28,306 nucleotides of DNA from Acidobacteriota bacterium (GTDB lineage: Bacteria > Acidobacteriota > Terriglobia > Terriglobales > Acidobacteriaceae), in contig JAJYSL010000037.1 in assembly GCA_021793595.1 (NCBI GenBank), positions 1-28,306 of the forward strand, given 5' to 3'. Position numbers and translations under genes: made by a program. Positions 1-8,020 of the stretch are shown here, in pieces. The notes under the pieces were generated by a model. That model was not told where the DNA came from and searched no databases. It saw only the letters and a program-made list of their open reading frames with translations. Position 1 is the stretch's first letter, and every line of letters starts with the position of its first letter.

Positions 1-1263
1 GGCCGTTCGCTGTTCTGGTCGCGTCAATCCTTTCGTCTCAGCAATTATGAATTCAAGGCCAAAGATCACGATGGATTCGGAACCAACTGGCCCATCGATC
101 TGTCGGACCTGGCTCCGTATTACTCTCGCGTTGAAGAGATTTTCAGAGTCAGCGGACATCCGGATGGACTGCCGCAGTATCCGGACGGCAATTTTGTTAT
201 CGATGATTCACCGTGGTCGGGGTCGATGCAGCGCTTGATTGCGGCCGGAAAAACGATGAATGTTCCGGTGTGCAAAGCACGCAGCGCCATGGGCCGCGAC
301 GGGCTCGCCAGTTCCATCAATCTACTTTTGCCGGATGCCTTTGCGACGGGCAAGCTGACTGCCGTACCCAATGTGGTGGTGCGGGAAATCACCGTCGACA
401 AAAATACTGGATTGGCAAACGGCGCCAACTTCGTCGATCGTCATTCGCGCCGCGAAATGTCAGTGAAGGCGAAGGTTGTCGTTCTGGCGGCGGGATGCCT
501 GGAGAGCACGCGCCTGCTGCTGAATTCGAAGTTGGCAAACTCCAGCGGAGTCCTTGGACATTACTTGATCGATAACATCTACGGTCCAGGAGTGGTGTGT
601 TCTGTACCCGAAGCGCGCGATGGCAAAGCGACGCCCGACCTGATGGGAGGCGAGGCATTGATCCCGCGCTTCCGCAATATCAACACCCGGGCAAAAAACT
701 TTGTTGGAGGGTACGCGCTGAATGTATGGTGCGATACGAGGGCGATGGATCCGCGAAATTTTGCAGCCTACGGCGCCGAACTGCAAAAGAAACTGGACAG
801 CTACTACGGCAGCGGCATTGCGATGAGCATGATGGGCCAGGTTCTGTCCCATTACGAACACCAGGTCAGCATCGACAAGAACGTAGTGGATGCGTGGGGC
901 ATCCCGGTGCTGCACATCGATACGCGATATACCGACAATGAGTTCAATATGGCGCGCGATGCTATCGATACTGGAGTTGCGATGGCGGAAGCGGCAGGCT
1001 TTGAAGTGCTCTCAAAGAATTATGAGCCCAATCCTCCGGGCTACAGCATTCACGAGCTGGGCACGTGCCGCATGGGCGACGATCCCAAGACCAGCGTACT
1101 GAACAAGTGGAACCAGAGCCACGACATCAAGAATCTGTTCGTCGTGGATGGCAGCAGCTTTGTCGGCACTGGATGGCAAAATCCGACGATGACAATTCTG
1201 GCGCTTTCCATGCGCGCAGCCGAGTACATGGCCGAGCAGATGCGACAAAGGAACATTGGATGA
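1..1263 (+). CDS. GMC family FAD-dependent oxidoreductase (5' end outside the window)
   Basis: The frame is open from the first base to a TGA at 1261-1263, so the visible part is the last 420 codons and the N-terminal FAD-binding Rossmann part is missing. The opening residues ([14 protein letters not shown], then the [13 protein letters not shown] region) match the segment after the FAD motif in glucose-methanol-choline oxidoreductases. The C-terminus has the catalytic pair of the family: His in HELGTCRMG (codon at 1051) and Asn in GWQNPTMT (codon at 1180). Members in this type of neighbourhood are gluconate-2-dehydrogenase or glucoside-3-dehydrogenase-like enzymes that oxidise sugar hydroxyls and pass electrons to cytochromes rather than O2. 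The next gene is a multiheme cytochrome overlapping by 4 bp, which fits that role. The substrate cannot be told from sequence. An export signal, if any, lies outside the window. Confidence 0.93.
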   Translation, partial: GRSLFWSRQSFRLSNYEFKAKDHDGFGTNWPIDLSDLAPYYSRVEEIFRVSGHPDGLPQYPDGNFVIDDSPWSGSMQRLIAAGKTMNVPVCKARSAMGRDGLASSINLLLPDAFATGKLTAVPNVVVREITVDKNTGLANGANFVDRHSRREMSVKAKVVVLAAGCLESTRLLLNSKLANSSGVLGHYLIDNIYGPGVVCSVPEARDGKATPDLMGGEALIPRFRNINTRAKNFVGGYALNVWCDTRAMDPRNFAAYGAELQKKLDSYYGSGIAMSMMGQVLSHYEHQVSIDKNVVDAWGIPVLHIDTRYTDNEFNMARDAIDTGVAMAEAAGFEVLSKNYEPNPPGYSIHELGTCRMGDDPKTSVLNKWNQSHDIKNLFVVDGSSFVGTGWQNPTMTILALSMRAAEYMAEQMRQRNIG

Positions 1264-1886
1264 TGAAATCCTGGAGGCTGGTTTCGTTGCTGGTGTTGTT
1301 CGGCTTCTGGGTTCCGTCACACCTCAGCACGCCCAGTGTGGCGGCGTTCGCGGGGAATTCTACCGTGACGACGGCAAATTCTCCGCCGCAAAACAATACC
1401 GCCAGTTCCAGCAACACGATGACGCAAGGGAACACATCGACATCGAAGTCCGAACCACGGCGCGGGCCGGTGCAGCCAGTTCCCTTCAGTCATAAAGAGC
1501 ATGCGGGCAAGCTGAAGATGCCCTGCCAATACTGCCACACGCTCTCGCGCTCCGGCGAAACCCTGATGATCCCTCGTGCCTCATTCTGCATGCAATGTCA
1601 CCAGACCATCGCCACCGACAATCCGGGCGTGCAGAAACTGGCAGAGTACGCCAAAACGGATCGCACCTTACCGTGGGTGCGGATTTACGAGTTGCCTTCT
1701 TTCGTGAGCTTCAGCCATAAAGTTCATTTGCAGCATGGCGCCACTTGCGAGGAGTGCCATGGGGAAGTCGCCCAGCGAGCTCGGCTCTACAAGGAATCCG
1801 ACATTTCCATGGCCACCTGCGTCAACTGCCATCGCGCCAAGCAAGCGAGCATCGACTGCAGTACTTGTCATATGCTGGAGCAGTGA
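1260..1886 (+). CDS. Exported pentaheme cytochrome c (c3/c7 family, ActA-like)
   Basis: A 208-residue protein whose ATG overlaps the GMC stop (ATGA); a second in-frame ATG follows at 1263. Residues 1-30 form a signal or anchor segment, followed by a Ser/Thr/Asn-rich linker to about 68. Five CxxCH haem motifs start at Cys89, Cys110, Cys163, Cys187 and Cys200. Two FSHKxH motifs (around 76-81 and 151-156) supply distal histidines and mark an internal duplication: FSHKEH with haems 1-2, FSHKVH with haems 3-5. The [18 protein letters not shown] stretch resembles the pentaheme ActA subunit of alternative complex III and related c3/c7 proteins. No other complex III subunit is nearby. Its likely role here is periplasmic electron acceptor for the GMC enzyme. 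The haem count is seen directly; the partner is inferred from translational coupling. Confidence 0.92.
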   Translation: MMKSWRLVSLLVLFGFWVPSHLSTPSVAAFAGNSTVTTANSPPQNNTASSSNTMTQGNTSTSKSEPRRGPVQPVPFSHKEHAGKLKMPCQYCHTLSRSGETLMIPRASFCMQCHQTIATDNPGVQKLAEYAKTDRTLPWVRIYELPSFVSFSHKVHLQHGATCEECHGEVAQRARLYKESDISMATCVNCHRAKQASIDCSTCHMLEQ

Positions 1887-1920
1887 TGCATGCAGGAAAA
1901 AGTGAGCCTGCACCCATGCA
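1887..1920 (+). other. Hairpin between the two cytochrome genes
   Basis: TGCAT-GCAGG (1887-1896) pairs with CCTGC-(accc)-ATGCA (1907-1920), giving two 5-bp helices with a 4-nt bulge on the 3' side and a 10-nt A-rich loop. It starts directly after the pentaheme stop codon and has no T-run, so it looks more like an intercistronic mRNA structure than a terminator. It lies about 20 nt upstream of the next ribosome-binding site. Confidence 0.35.
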
Positions 1921-1940
1921 ACGACTCAGAACCTAATCCC

Positions 1941-1947
1941 AAAGGAG
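1941..1947 (+). promoter_or_regulatory. Ribosome-binding site deciding the GTG start of the monoheme cytochrome
   Basis: AAAGGAG lies 5 nt before GTG 1953. It favours this start over the longer in-frame reading from 1890, which would put a hydrophilic stretch in front of the signal peptide. Confidence 0.65.
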
Positions 1948-1952
1948 ATGCC

Positions 1953-2276
1953 GTGAAACCCATACCTAGATTGCTTTCTGCGGCTGCAATAATTTGTCTG
2001 TTATCTGCCGCAGCCCCTGCGCAAAACAATGGAAAAACGCTGTTCCAGTCCAACTGTCTAATGTGCCACGGTGCCGATGGAAAGGGCGCAACGCCCACCG
2101 GTCAGGCCCTGAAGGTGGCTAATCTTCACAGTCCGGAAATCGTGAAGATGAGCAATGCAGAATTGGCGAACGTGATTAGCAAAGGCAAGAAAAGCATGCC
2201 TGCCTTCGGGTCTCGGCTGACGCCGCCCCAGATTGACAGCCTGGTTTCCTATATTCGTACGCTGCAAAAGCAGTGA
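1953..2276 (+). CDS. Small exported monoheme cytochrome c (class I)
   Basis: A 107-residue protein from a GTG start backed by AAAGGAG. Residues 1-24 form a signal peptide ending APAQ. The single haem motif is CLMCH (Cys35, Cys38, His39), and Met82 in KSMPAF is the expected sixth haem ligand. Size and layout match small class I cytochromes (cytochrome_CBB3/c6-like). It follows the pentaheme gene on the same strand after 66 nt and is probably a soluble periplasmic carrier moving electrons from the GMC/pentaheme pair towards a terminal oxidase. Coupling to that chain is inferred from position only. Confidence 0.9.
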   Translation: MKPIPRLLSAAAIICLLSAAAPAQNNGKTLFQSNCLMCHGADGKGATPTGQALKVANLHSPEIVKMSNAELANVISKGKKSMPAFGSRLTPPQIDSLVSYIRTLQKQ

Positions 2277-2325
2277 CTACATGCGGAATTGGTCCGCGAT
2301 TTTACCCACAGGAAAGAAAAGGCGG

Positions 2326-3228
2326 ATGACCATGAAATCAAGAAGAGACTTTTTGAAAACCGGCACTGCCGCGCTGCTTTACGGTTCAACCTTGCTGCGT
2401 AACTCTACATTGAATGCCGAGGACAAGGTGAAATACCTGAACCTGCCGCTGGGAATTCAGCTGTACTCGGTTCGCGATCAACTCCCCATAGACTATGAAG
2501 GCACACTGAAGCAGATTGCCGCTCTTGGCTATCGCGAGGTGGAAGCGGCTGGGTTCTACAATCACAGCGCAAGCCAGGTGAAGCAGGCCATGCAGCAAGC
2601 GGGCCTTCGCTGCGTCAGCGCACACTATTCTTACGACGCTCTGAACGGTCACATCAATGAAATTGTTGAATTCATGAAGGTGATTGGCAGCCAATACATT
2701 ATTTGTTCCTATCCAGGGCACCACGGCGGCGGTCATGGCCCCACATTCACGCTGGATGAGTGGCGTTGGAATGCAGGCGAGTTCAACAAGTTTGGCAAAC
2801 AGATCAGCGCAACGGGTCTGAAGTTCGGGTATCACAACCACACCATGGAGTTCCAAAGAGAAAACGGCGTGTTGCCGTACGACGAACTGATGCGGCTGAC
2901 GGATCCCGCGTACGTGACGATGGAAATGGACCTCGGTTGGGTCAAGGTCGGCGGAGGCAATCCGATCGAATTGCTGCATCGCTATGGAAACCGGATTTCC
3001 ATGCTGCATGTGAAGGACTTTAAGCCCTTCAAAGCGCCGGAAAGCATCCAACATCCACCGACCGCAACCGCGTTGGGGCAAGGTACGATTGACTATTGGC
3101 CAATCTTCACAGCGGCCGCCCAGACAGGACACATCAAGCACTGCTTTGTCGAACAGGAAGAGTACAACATGCCCGTCATGCAGGAACTGAAAATCGACGC
3201 GGAGTATATGCGCAAACTTCACGCCTGA
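2326..3228 (+). CDS. Tat-exported sugar phosphate isomerase/epimerase-like TIM barrel protein
   Basis: A 300-residue protein. Start ATG 2326 (alternative ATG 2332) follows an AGGAAAGAAAAGG purine tract. The N-terminus has a twin-arginine motif, SRRDFLK (residues 5-11), so it is predicted to be exported folded. The rest is a xylose-isomerase-like TIM barrel (AP endonuclease 2 superfamily). Candidate metal or substrate residues are Glu73 in REVEAAG, His170 and His172 in YHNHTMEF, Asp202 in MEMDLGW, His228 in LHVKDF and Glu276 in FVEQEEY. Family members isomerise or epimerise sugars; exported relatives partnered with Gfo/Idh/MocA oxidoreductases act on 3-keto-sugars or 3-keto-glycosides. Which applies here is not shown. 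It sits 49 nt after the cytochrome gene, probably in the same operon. Confidence 0.9.
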   Translation: MTMKSRRDFLKTGTAALLYGSTLLRNSTLNAEDKVKYLNLPLGIQLYSVRDQLPIDYEGTLKQIAALGYREVEAAGFYNHSASQVKQAMQQAGLRCVSAHYSYDALNGHINEIVEFMKVIGSQYIICSYPGHHGGGHGPTFTLDEWRWNAGEFNKFGKQISATGLKFGYHNHTMEFQRENGVLPYDELMRLTDPAYVTMEMDLGWVKVGGGNPIELLHRYGNRISMLHVKDFKPFKAPESIQHPPTATALGQGTIDYWPIFTAAAQTGHIKHCFVEQEEYNMPVMQELKIDAEYMRKLHA

Positions 3229-3270
3229 GAATTGGCGCGATTGCAAGCAGATCATGTGAAATGAAGCTAT

Positions 3271-3313
3271 CAAGCAAATGAGGACAGGATTCAACCTGCC
3301 CCTCATTTGCTTG
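3271..3313. terminator. Perfect 13-bp dyad between converging genes
   Basis: CAAGCAAATGAGG (3271-3283) pairs exactly with CCTCATTTGCTTG (3301-3313). A second helix, CAGG/CCTG (3285-3288 with 3295-3298), continues it inside, leaving a 6-nt loop. It lies in the 108-bp gap between the converging TIM-barrel and Gfo/Idh/MocA genes, where a bidirectional terminator is expected. No clear T-run follows on either strand, so intrinsic termination is likely but not certain. Confidence 0.55.
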
Positions 3314-3336
3314 TGCTGGCGTTGGAACTAAACCGG

Positions 3337-4656
3337 CTAGATGCGCGGCGCCCAGCCCTTTTCGTACTCTCTTCCCCACATCTTCATGGCCTGCGGATCG
3401 TTCAGGATTTTTCCGTCCGTCGTGTCGAGATACAGTTCCCGCTGCACTTCCCAGGCGATATTGGAAAGTTGCAACATGGTGACGGCAACATTTCCGATGG
3501 AAACGGGAGCATGGAGCTTTGCGCCGGTTCGAATTCCGGCGATGAAGTTGGCAAAATGCGCATCGGTCATGGAATCGCGACCGACGAGATCGGATGACGA
3601 AGCTGCCTTGCCGACCTTGAATTCGCTGGTCTTATTCCCGTCGAGGTCGTAAATCTCATAGCCGCCGCGATCGATCAGCACGGTTCCATGGGTACCCATG
3701 ATGGTGGACCCTCGATCCCGATGGTAGAACTTCATCCCCTGGCAGCTCTTCCCTTCCCAGTCAATCATCTTGTCGGGATATTCGAAGCTGGTGAGCAACG
3801 TGTCATAAAATTGCCAGTCATCTTTGAACTGATATCTGCCGCCTGCGGACGTAACGCGCTGCGGATAATCGACACCGAGCGCCCAGCGGCAGACATCGAC
3901 TTCATGCGTGCCATTATTGAGCGTTTCACCGGTGCCGTAGATTTTGAACCAGTGCCAGTTGTATGGCTGCACATTATCTTTATAGGGGCGACGCGGTGCC
4001 GGGCCCTGCCACAAATCCCAATCCAATTGCGGGGGCACGGGCACCACTTTTCCAATGCCAATGGATTTTCTGGTGTTGCTGTACCACGCCTTGGCGTAAT
4101 ACGGTCGGCCGATCAGGCCGTTGTGAATCCTGTCGACAACTTCAATGGTGTAATCCGACGACCGCTGCTGCGTGCCCATCTGGACCAGCTTGCCGTATTT
4201 GCGCTGAGCCTCGACCAGCAACGCGCCCTCCGCGGGATTGTGGCTGCATGGCTTTTCCACGTAGACATTCTTACCCGCCTGCAGGCCGGCGATGGCCATG
4301 GGAGTATGCCAGTGGTCGGGCGCAGCAATCGTAATGGCATCGACGTCCTTATGCGAGAGAATTTCGCGGAAGTCCTTGACGGGCGCGGCCGGATATCCCA
4401 TCTCCTGCTGCACGCTGTCGGCAAATTTCTTCAGAGTGTTACTGTCGACGTCGCAGACATGCGTAATGCGGACGGCATTGCTGTTGGCCTTGAGCGCTGA
4501 AAGATGCGCATAAGCTCGGCTATGCAAACCGATCACGGCAAAGTTCAGCCGATCATTGGCGCCCAGGATGCGCGCGTAGCTTTTTGCCGTTGATCCAACA
4601 GCCAAGCCAGCGGCGCCGATCGCAACAGTGTCGAGAAATTCCCGTCGAGTGACCAT
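3337..4656 (-). CDS. Tat-exported Gfo/Idh/MocA family oxidoreductase
   Basis: A 439-residue protein starting at ATG 4656, with AAAGGAGA just upstream. The N-terminus carries the Tat motif TRREFL (residues 3-8) and an Ala/Gly-rich hydrophobic segment. The Rossmann domain follows from about residue 37. Its first loop reads VIGLHSRAYAH, which lacks the third glycine of the usual GxGxxG motif. The catalytic-loop lysine is in VEKP (residues 133-136), and NNGTHEVD (His251) fits the C-terminal substrate site. The family does NAD(P)-dependent oxidation or reduction of sugars, often at C3. Tat export would carry the enzyme out with its cofactor bound, as in glucose-fructose oxidoreductase. It is preceded on the same strand, 126 nt away, by a second exported TIM-barrel protein. 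Substrate unknown. Confidence 0.92.
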   Translation of the reverse strand: MVTRREFLDTVAIGAAGLAVGSTAKSYARILGANDRLNFAVIGLHSRAYAHLSALKANSNAVRITHVCDVDSNTLKKFADSVQQEMGYPAAPVKDFREILSHKDVDAITIAAPDHWHTPMAIAGLQAGKNVYVEKPCSHNPAEGALLVEAQRKYGKLVQMGTQQRSSDYTIEVVDRIHNGLIGRPYYAKAWYSNTRKSIGIGKVVPVPPQLDWDLWQGPAPRRPYKDNVQPYNWHWFKIYGTGETLNNGTHEVDVCRWALGVDYPQRVTSAGGRYQFKDDWQFYDTLLTSFEYPDKMIDWEGKSCQGMKFYHRDRGSTIMGTHGTVLIDRGGYEIYDLDGNKTSEFKVGKAASSSDLVGRDSMTDAHFANFIAGIRTGAKLHAPVSIGNVAVTMLQLSNIAWEVQRELYLDTTDGKILNDPQAMKMWGREYEKGWAPRI

Positions 4657-4782
4657 CTGTCTCCTTTACTTACAAGTTTTTGTCTTTCACCAGCATGAGC
4701 GAAAGAATTGCAACTGTCGAATCTTCCAGAACTTCAGCGGCGATTTCGTTCGCAAGTCATGCGTGTCCAGAAGTGCTGCTGC

Positions 4783-5712
4783 CTAGACGGTCGAGTATTT
4801 CCGGCAAAGAGTCCGTATCTGCGCCACCAACTTTGGCACGCCGGAATCGGAGTCGGGCCCTTCATATTCTGCGGACATGTAGCCCTTGAAACCGGCCTGC
4901 GCAAATAGTCTCCAGACACGGTCCAAATCCACCGGGCTTTTGTCGTACTCAAAACGATCGCGAATGTGTGTGTTGGTCGCATACGGAATGCACGCGGCGA
5001 TTTGCGCATAGACATCCTGCGAGGCAGTAGGGATGAAGTTGGTCACATCGAGATTGATGCCGGCATACGGCGAATTCACCCGGTGCATAATTTCAAGACA
5101 CACATCGGCGCGCTGAGTTACGCCGTTGTGATCCTCCAGTCCCAACATGATGCCCTTTTTGCCGGAGTAGTCGGTCGCCGCCTTCATGGTTTCGACAGTC
5201 CAGTCGACGCCCTGCTGCAGCGTGGCTCCCTTTGGCAACTCACCGGCGAATACACGCAGATGAGAGGCCCCGAGGCGATCGGTGACATCCACCCATTTCT
5301 TGATCTCCGTCAAACTGTCCTCGCGCTTGGCCGGATCGGCCTGAACCATGCTGACGCCGCACGCGGATCCGGAAAAGGGCATCGCATTTTTGTATGCCAG
5401 ATGGCGCAGACTATCGAGATATTCCGGGTCTGTTGATTTAAGGTAGTAGGCGGTCATATCGACTCCATCGACGCGCAGCTCGACAGCTTTGCGGATGAAG
5501 TCTTCCGTCGTCATTGTTCCGCTTCTCAAGGCGTGATCATAGGAGTAGGCGCAGCAACCGGCAAACAATCGCGGCATTTTCGATGCATCAGTGTCTGCCG
5601 CGGAAGATGACTGCGCGTCCGCGGTTGACCCAAGCCATTGCGCCCCAGCGCCGGCAAGTGCGCTGAGCCCTGCAGTTTTCAAGAAGTTTCGACGCGGTAT
5701 CGAGTGGTGCAT
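4783..5712 (-). CDS. Tat-exported TIM-barrel sugar isomerase/epimerase-like protein
   Basis: A 309-residue protein starting at ATG 5712 with GGAGG four bases upstream. The Tat motif is IPRRNFLK (residues 5-12), with a hydrophobic stretch ending near ADAQ (34). The mature part is a xylose-isomerase-like TIM barrel. LGLEDHNG, INLDVTNF, HIRDRFEY and SAEYEG contain the acidic and His residues expected at the ends of the barrel strands for metal and sugar binding. It is not a close copy of the TIM barrel at 2326-3228: the motifs correspond, but the sequences differ along most of their length. It probably shares a transcript with the Gfo/Idh/MocA gene downstream and starts back-to-back with another one. 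This points to a shared role in processing oxidised sugars in the periplasm. The exact reaction is not predictable. Confidence 0.88.
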   Translation of the reverse strand: MHHSIPRRNFLKTAGLSALAGAGAQWLGSTADAQSSSAADTDASKMPRLFAGCCAYSYDHALRSGTMTTEDFIRKAVELRVDGVDMTAYYLKSTDPEYLDSLRHLAYKNAMPFSGSACGVSMVQADPAKREDSLTEIKKWVDVTDRLGASHLRVFAGELPKGATLQQGVDWTVETMKAATDYSGKKGIMLGLEDHNGVTQRADVCLEIMHRVNSPYAGINLDVTNFIPTASQDVYAQIAACIPYATNTHIRDRFEYDKSPVDLDRVWRLFAQAGFKGYMSAEYEGPDSDSGVPKLVAQIRTLCRKYSTV

Positions 5713-5811
5713 TGCGCCTCCGTAGAGTTTGATCGAGGTTGTTCTTCCTGCTTCGTGCAGAATTGCGTCGGCAGAAATATTATTGCGGACGAGCGCTGGT
5801 GCGAAAGAAAT

Positions 5812-5817
5812 TATAAT
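5812..5817 (+). promoter_or_regulatory. Candidate -10 element in the divergent spacer
   Basis: A perfect TATAAT hexamer lies 63 nt before the second Gfo/Idh/MocA start, inside the 168-bp spacer between divergent genes. No convincing -35 sequence is found 16-18 nt upstream, so it is only a candidate. Confidence 0.25.
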
Positions 5818-5880
5818 CCGGAGCTAAGAAGCTTGGACGAGTGCGGTGGGCGAATACATTTTGCAATGGAGAAAGTCCCA

Positions 5881-7197
5881 ATGGAAGAAGAGCAGAAGAA
5901 AATCGATCGACGCGACTTTATGGGGCAGGTAGGCATGGGGGTGGCCGCTCTGGGAACTTTTGCCGGCAAGCCACTGTTCGCCTCGAGCCGGGTGATTGGC
6001 GCGAATGATCGTATCCGCATTGGAATTATCGGCGCGGGAGATCGCGGGCAAGAAGATCTGAAGAGTGCCTTGCGACAACCAAACGTGGAATGCGTGGCGG
6101 TAGCCGATGTGTACTCCCGGCGTCGCGACCAGGTAAAAAGTTTTGTTCCGAATGTCGCCGCCTATGATGATCCGATGCGCTTGCTGGACCGGAATGACAT
6201 TGACGCTGTGATTCAAGCGACGCCGCAGCATCTGCACGCGAAATATTTTCTAGCGACGCTGGCTTCCGGAAAGGATCTGTATTCCGAGAAGACCATGGCG
6301 TGGGATATTCCTGAGGCATCCGCGTGTCGCACTGCCGCGAAAGCTTCCAAGCAAATTGTGCAGATCGGGATGCAGGATGAGAGCTCCGGCGAATTGGCCG
6401 ATGCGAAGCAGTGGATTCAGGAAGGTTTGCCGGGAAAAATCACCATGGTTGAATCCTGGATGAGCCGCAACACGCGACGAGGCCATGGACAGTGGGTGCG
6501 ACCGGTGCCGAGCGATTGCAACCCGGCGCACGTCAATTGGGACCTGTTTCTTTCCGGGCGGCCGAAAGTTCCGTTTGACGGCTACAAATTCATCAACTGG
6601 CGTCTCTACTGGGAATTTTCCGGCGGCAACATCACAGAAAATATGGTGCACCAGATTGGATGGATCATCACCGCCATGAATCTGGAATTGCCGAAGGCTG
6701 CAACCATGATGGGCGGCGTATTCTCTGAGAAAGATGGGCGGCAGGTGCCGGATACGATCAGCGTCAGCTTTGAGTACCCGAATGATTTGCTGGTGGCATG
6801 GCAATCTACCTTCAGCAACGAAAGGTACGGCTTGGGTGAGCATTTTCTCGGCAGCAATGGGACAATCGCGCATGTTAGTGGTTCCAACACCATGGAGACG
6901 GGCGATCTTAAGAGGGCGAATCCGAACTGGGATGAAGAGAATGCTCCGGGACCGATCAACTATTTTCCCGAGAAGATTAACAATCCAAGTGGCGTGCCAC
7001 TGCAGGGGGAAAATCCTGGCGTAAACCATATGGCGAATTGGATGGCATGCATTCGCGATCGCAAGCAGCCCAATGGCACGGTCGAGATTGGCTACCTCTC
7101 GGCTGTCGCGTGCCACATGGCAAACCTTTCCTATAAGCAAAAGCGTCGCATCACGCTGGAAGAAGCGATGGCGGCAAAGCCGGACGCCTGGATGTGA
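5881..7197 (+). CDS. Tat-exported Gfo/Idh/MocA family oxidoreductase (EKT variant)
   Basis: A 438-residue protein. I place the start at ATG 5881 because GGAGA (5868-5872) is correctly spaced for it; the in-frame ATG at 5866 has no ribosome-binding site. The Tat motif is DRRDFMG (residues 9-15), followed by a hydrophobic region to about 35. The NAD(P)-binding loop is canonical: IGIIGAGDRG (residues 47-56). The catalytic-loop lysine is present, but the usual EKP reads EKT (residues 136-138). NITENMVHQIGW in the C-terminal half carries the expected His. It is a distant paralogue of the protein at 3337-4656 and starts divergently from the TIM-barrel gene at 5712. The two pairs look like parts of one exported sugar-oxidation or epimerisation pathway. 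Reaction and substrate are unassigned. Confidence 0.92.
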   Translation: MEEEQKKIDRRDFMGQVGMGVAALGTFAGKPLFASSRVIGANDRIRIGIIGAGDRGQEDLKSALRQPNVECVAVADVYSRRRDQVKSFVPNVAAYDDPMRLLDRNDIDAVIQATPQHLHAKYFLATLASGKDLYSEKTMAWDIPEASACRTAAKASKQIVQIGMQDESSGELADAKQWIQEGLPGKITMVESWMSRNTRRGHGQWVRPVPSDCNPAHVNWDLFLSGRPKVPFDGYKFINWRLYWEFSGGNITENMVHQIGWIITAMNLELPKAATMMGGVFSEKDGRQVPDTISVSFEYPNDLLVAWQSTFSNERYGLGEHFLGSNGTIAHVSGSNTMETGDLKRANPNWDEENAPGPINYFPEKINNPSGVPLQGENPGVNHMANWMACIRDRKQPNGTVEIGYLSAVACHMANLSYKQKRRITLEEAMAAKPDAWM

Positions 7198-7243
7198 AGA
7201 CGCCTATGCGCGGTTGCCAACGGAGTCATCGCTCGGCACTCGC

Positions 7244-8020
7244 TTATCCGAACTCTGGCCCGGCGGCGGCGAGCAAGCGAGAAGGATCTCCGGGTAGCTC
7301 GGAAAGGCCAAGCGCCATGCGGGTGAATCGACGCTGAGGCCGAAAGCCAAGCGAGGTGAGCGTCGGGACGAGACAGCTTCCCGCGTCGAGGACATCCACA
7401 AAGACGCGGCCGGATGCCCCGCGGATTGCGGCGGTCGCGAGCGCGGAACCTTCTGCGCAATCGGCAATGATAGGGCCGACGTGAGACGCAACAGTACCTT
7501 GACGTAGCAAGGCAAACCCATTGGGCGATTGGAATGCAAGGCTGTGGGGCCGCGCGAGAAAATCATCGAGCAGGAATCTTCGGTCGGCGCCGAAGGCAGT
7601 AAAGTCGTGCGCCAGATTGACAGACTCCGAAGCCTTCGCAATGCCGCCGCCATGACCTTCCCATCGCGCCATCCGGCACAGAGGCACGAATCCAAGTTTT
7701 GCGTAGATCTCCGTTGCATCCGGCGCGGCATCCAGTAGCGTGGCCTTTCCATAATCCCGAAGCAACGACACGCAAGCGGCGACCACGCGAGTGGCAAGTC
7801 CGCGTCGACGCCACTCAGCGGTAACCAAAACCATGGAAAGCCAACCAAATCCTCCTCCATACGGGACCACTGCAGAAGTTGCCACGAGGTGATCGCCGAG
7901 CGCGATACCAAGCACGGTCCCATGCGTGAAGAAAATCTTCCAGTCATCCGCCGTCTGGTTCCAACCAGCCTCTTCTGACAGCAGCAGGGCGCGAGAGAGC
8001 CAGGTTGCATCCAGCGGCAT
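7244..8020 (-). CDS. GNAT family N-acetyltransferase
   Basis: A 258-residue protein if it starts at ATG 8020. The acetyl-CoA-binding motif A is seen in VLVTAEWRRRGLAT (residues 64-77), preceded by the beta-strand segment GFGWLSM. IYAKLGFVPLCR (about 105-116) is the usual late GNAT motif. The C-terminal third (HSLAFQSPNGFALLRQG, then VGPIIAD) resembles the second domain of two-domain GNAT proteins (Acetyltransf_18 type). The frame stays open upstream to a TTG at 8227, but those extra 69 residues lack family features and have no ribosome-binding site, so I exclude them. It converges on the Gfo/Idh/MocA gene with a 46-nt gap and has no obvious link to it. The acceptor is unknown. Confidence 0.8.
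   Translation of the reverse strand: MPLDATWLSRALLLSEEAGWNQTADDWKIFFTHGTVLGIALGDHLVATSAVVPYGGGFGWLSMVLVTAEWRRRGLATRVVAACVSLLRDYGKATLLDAAPDATEIYAKLGFVPLCRMARWEGHGGGIAKASESVNLAHDFTAFGADRRFLLDDFLARPHSLAFQSPNGFALLRQGTVASHVGPIIADCAEGSALATAAIRGASGRVFVDVLDAGSCLVPTLTSLGFRPQRRFTRMALGLSELPGDPSRLLAAAGPEFG

Noticed and set aside
1260..2276. The two cytochromes as part of an alternative complex III operon
   Set aside because: No iron-sulphur, NrfD-like or other complex III subunit lies beside them; the neighbours are sugar enzymes.
2386..3306. Minus-strand open frame of 306 codons opposite the TIM-barrel gene
   Set aside because: The opposite strand encodes a full TIM-barrel protein with a Tat signal and a ribosome-binding site.
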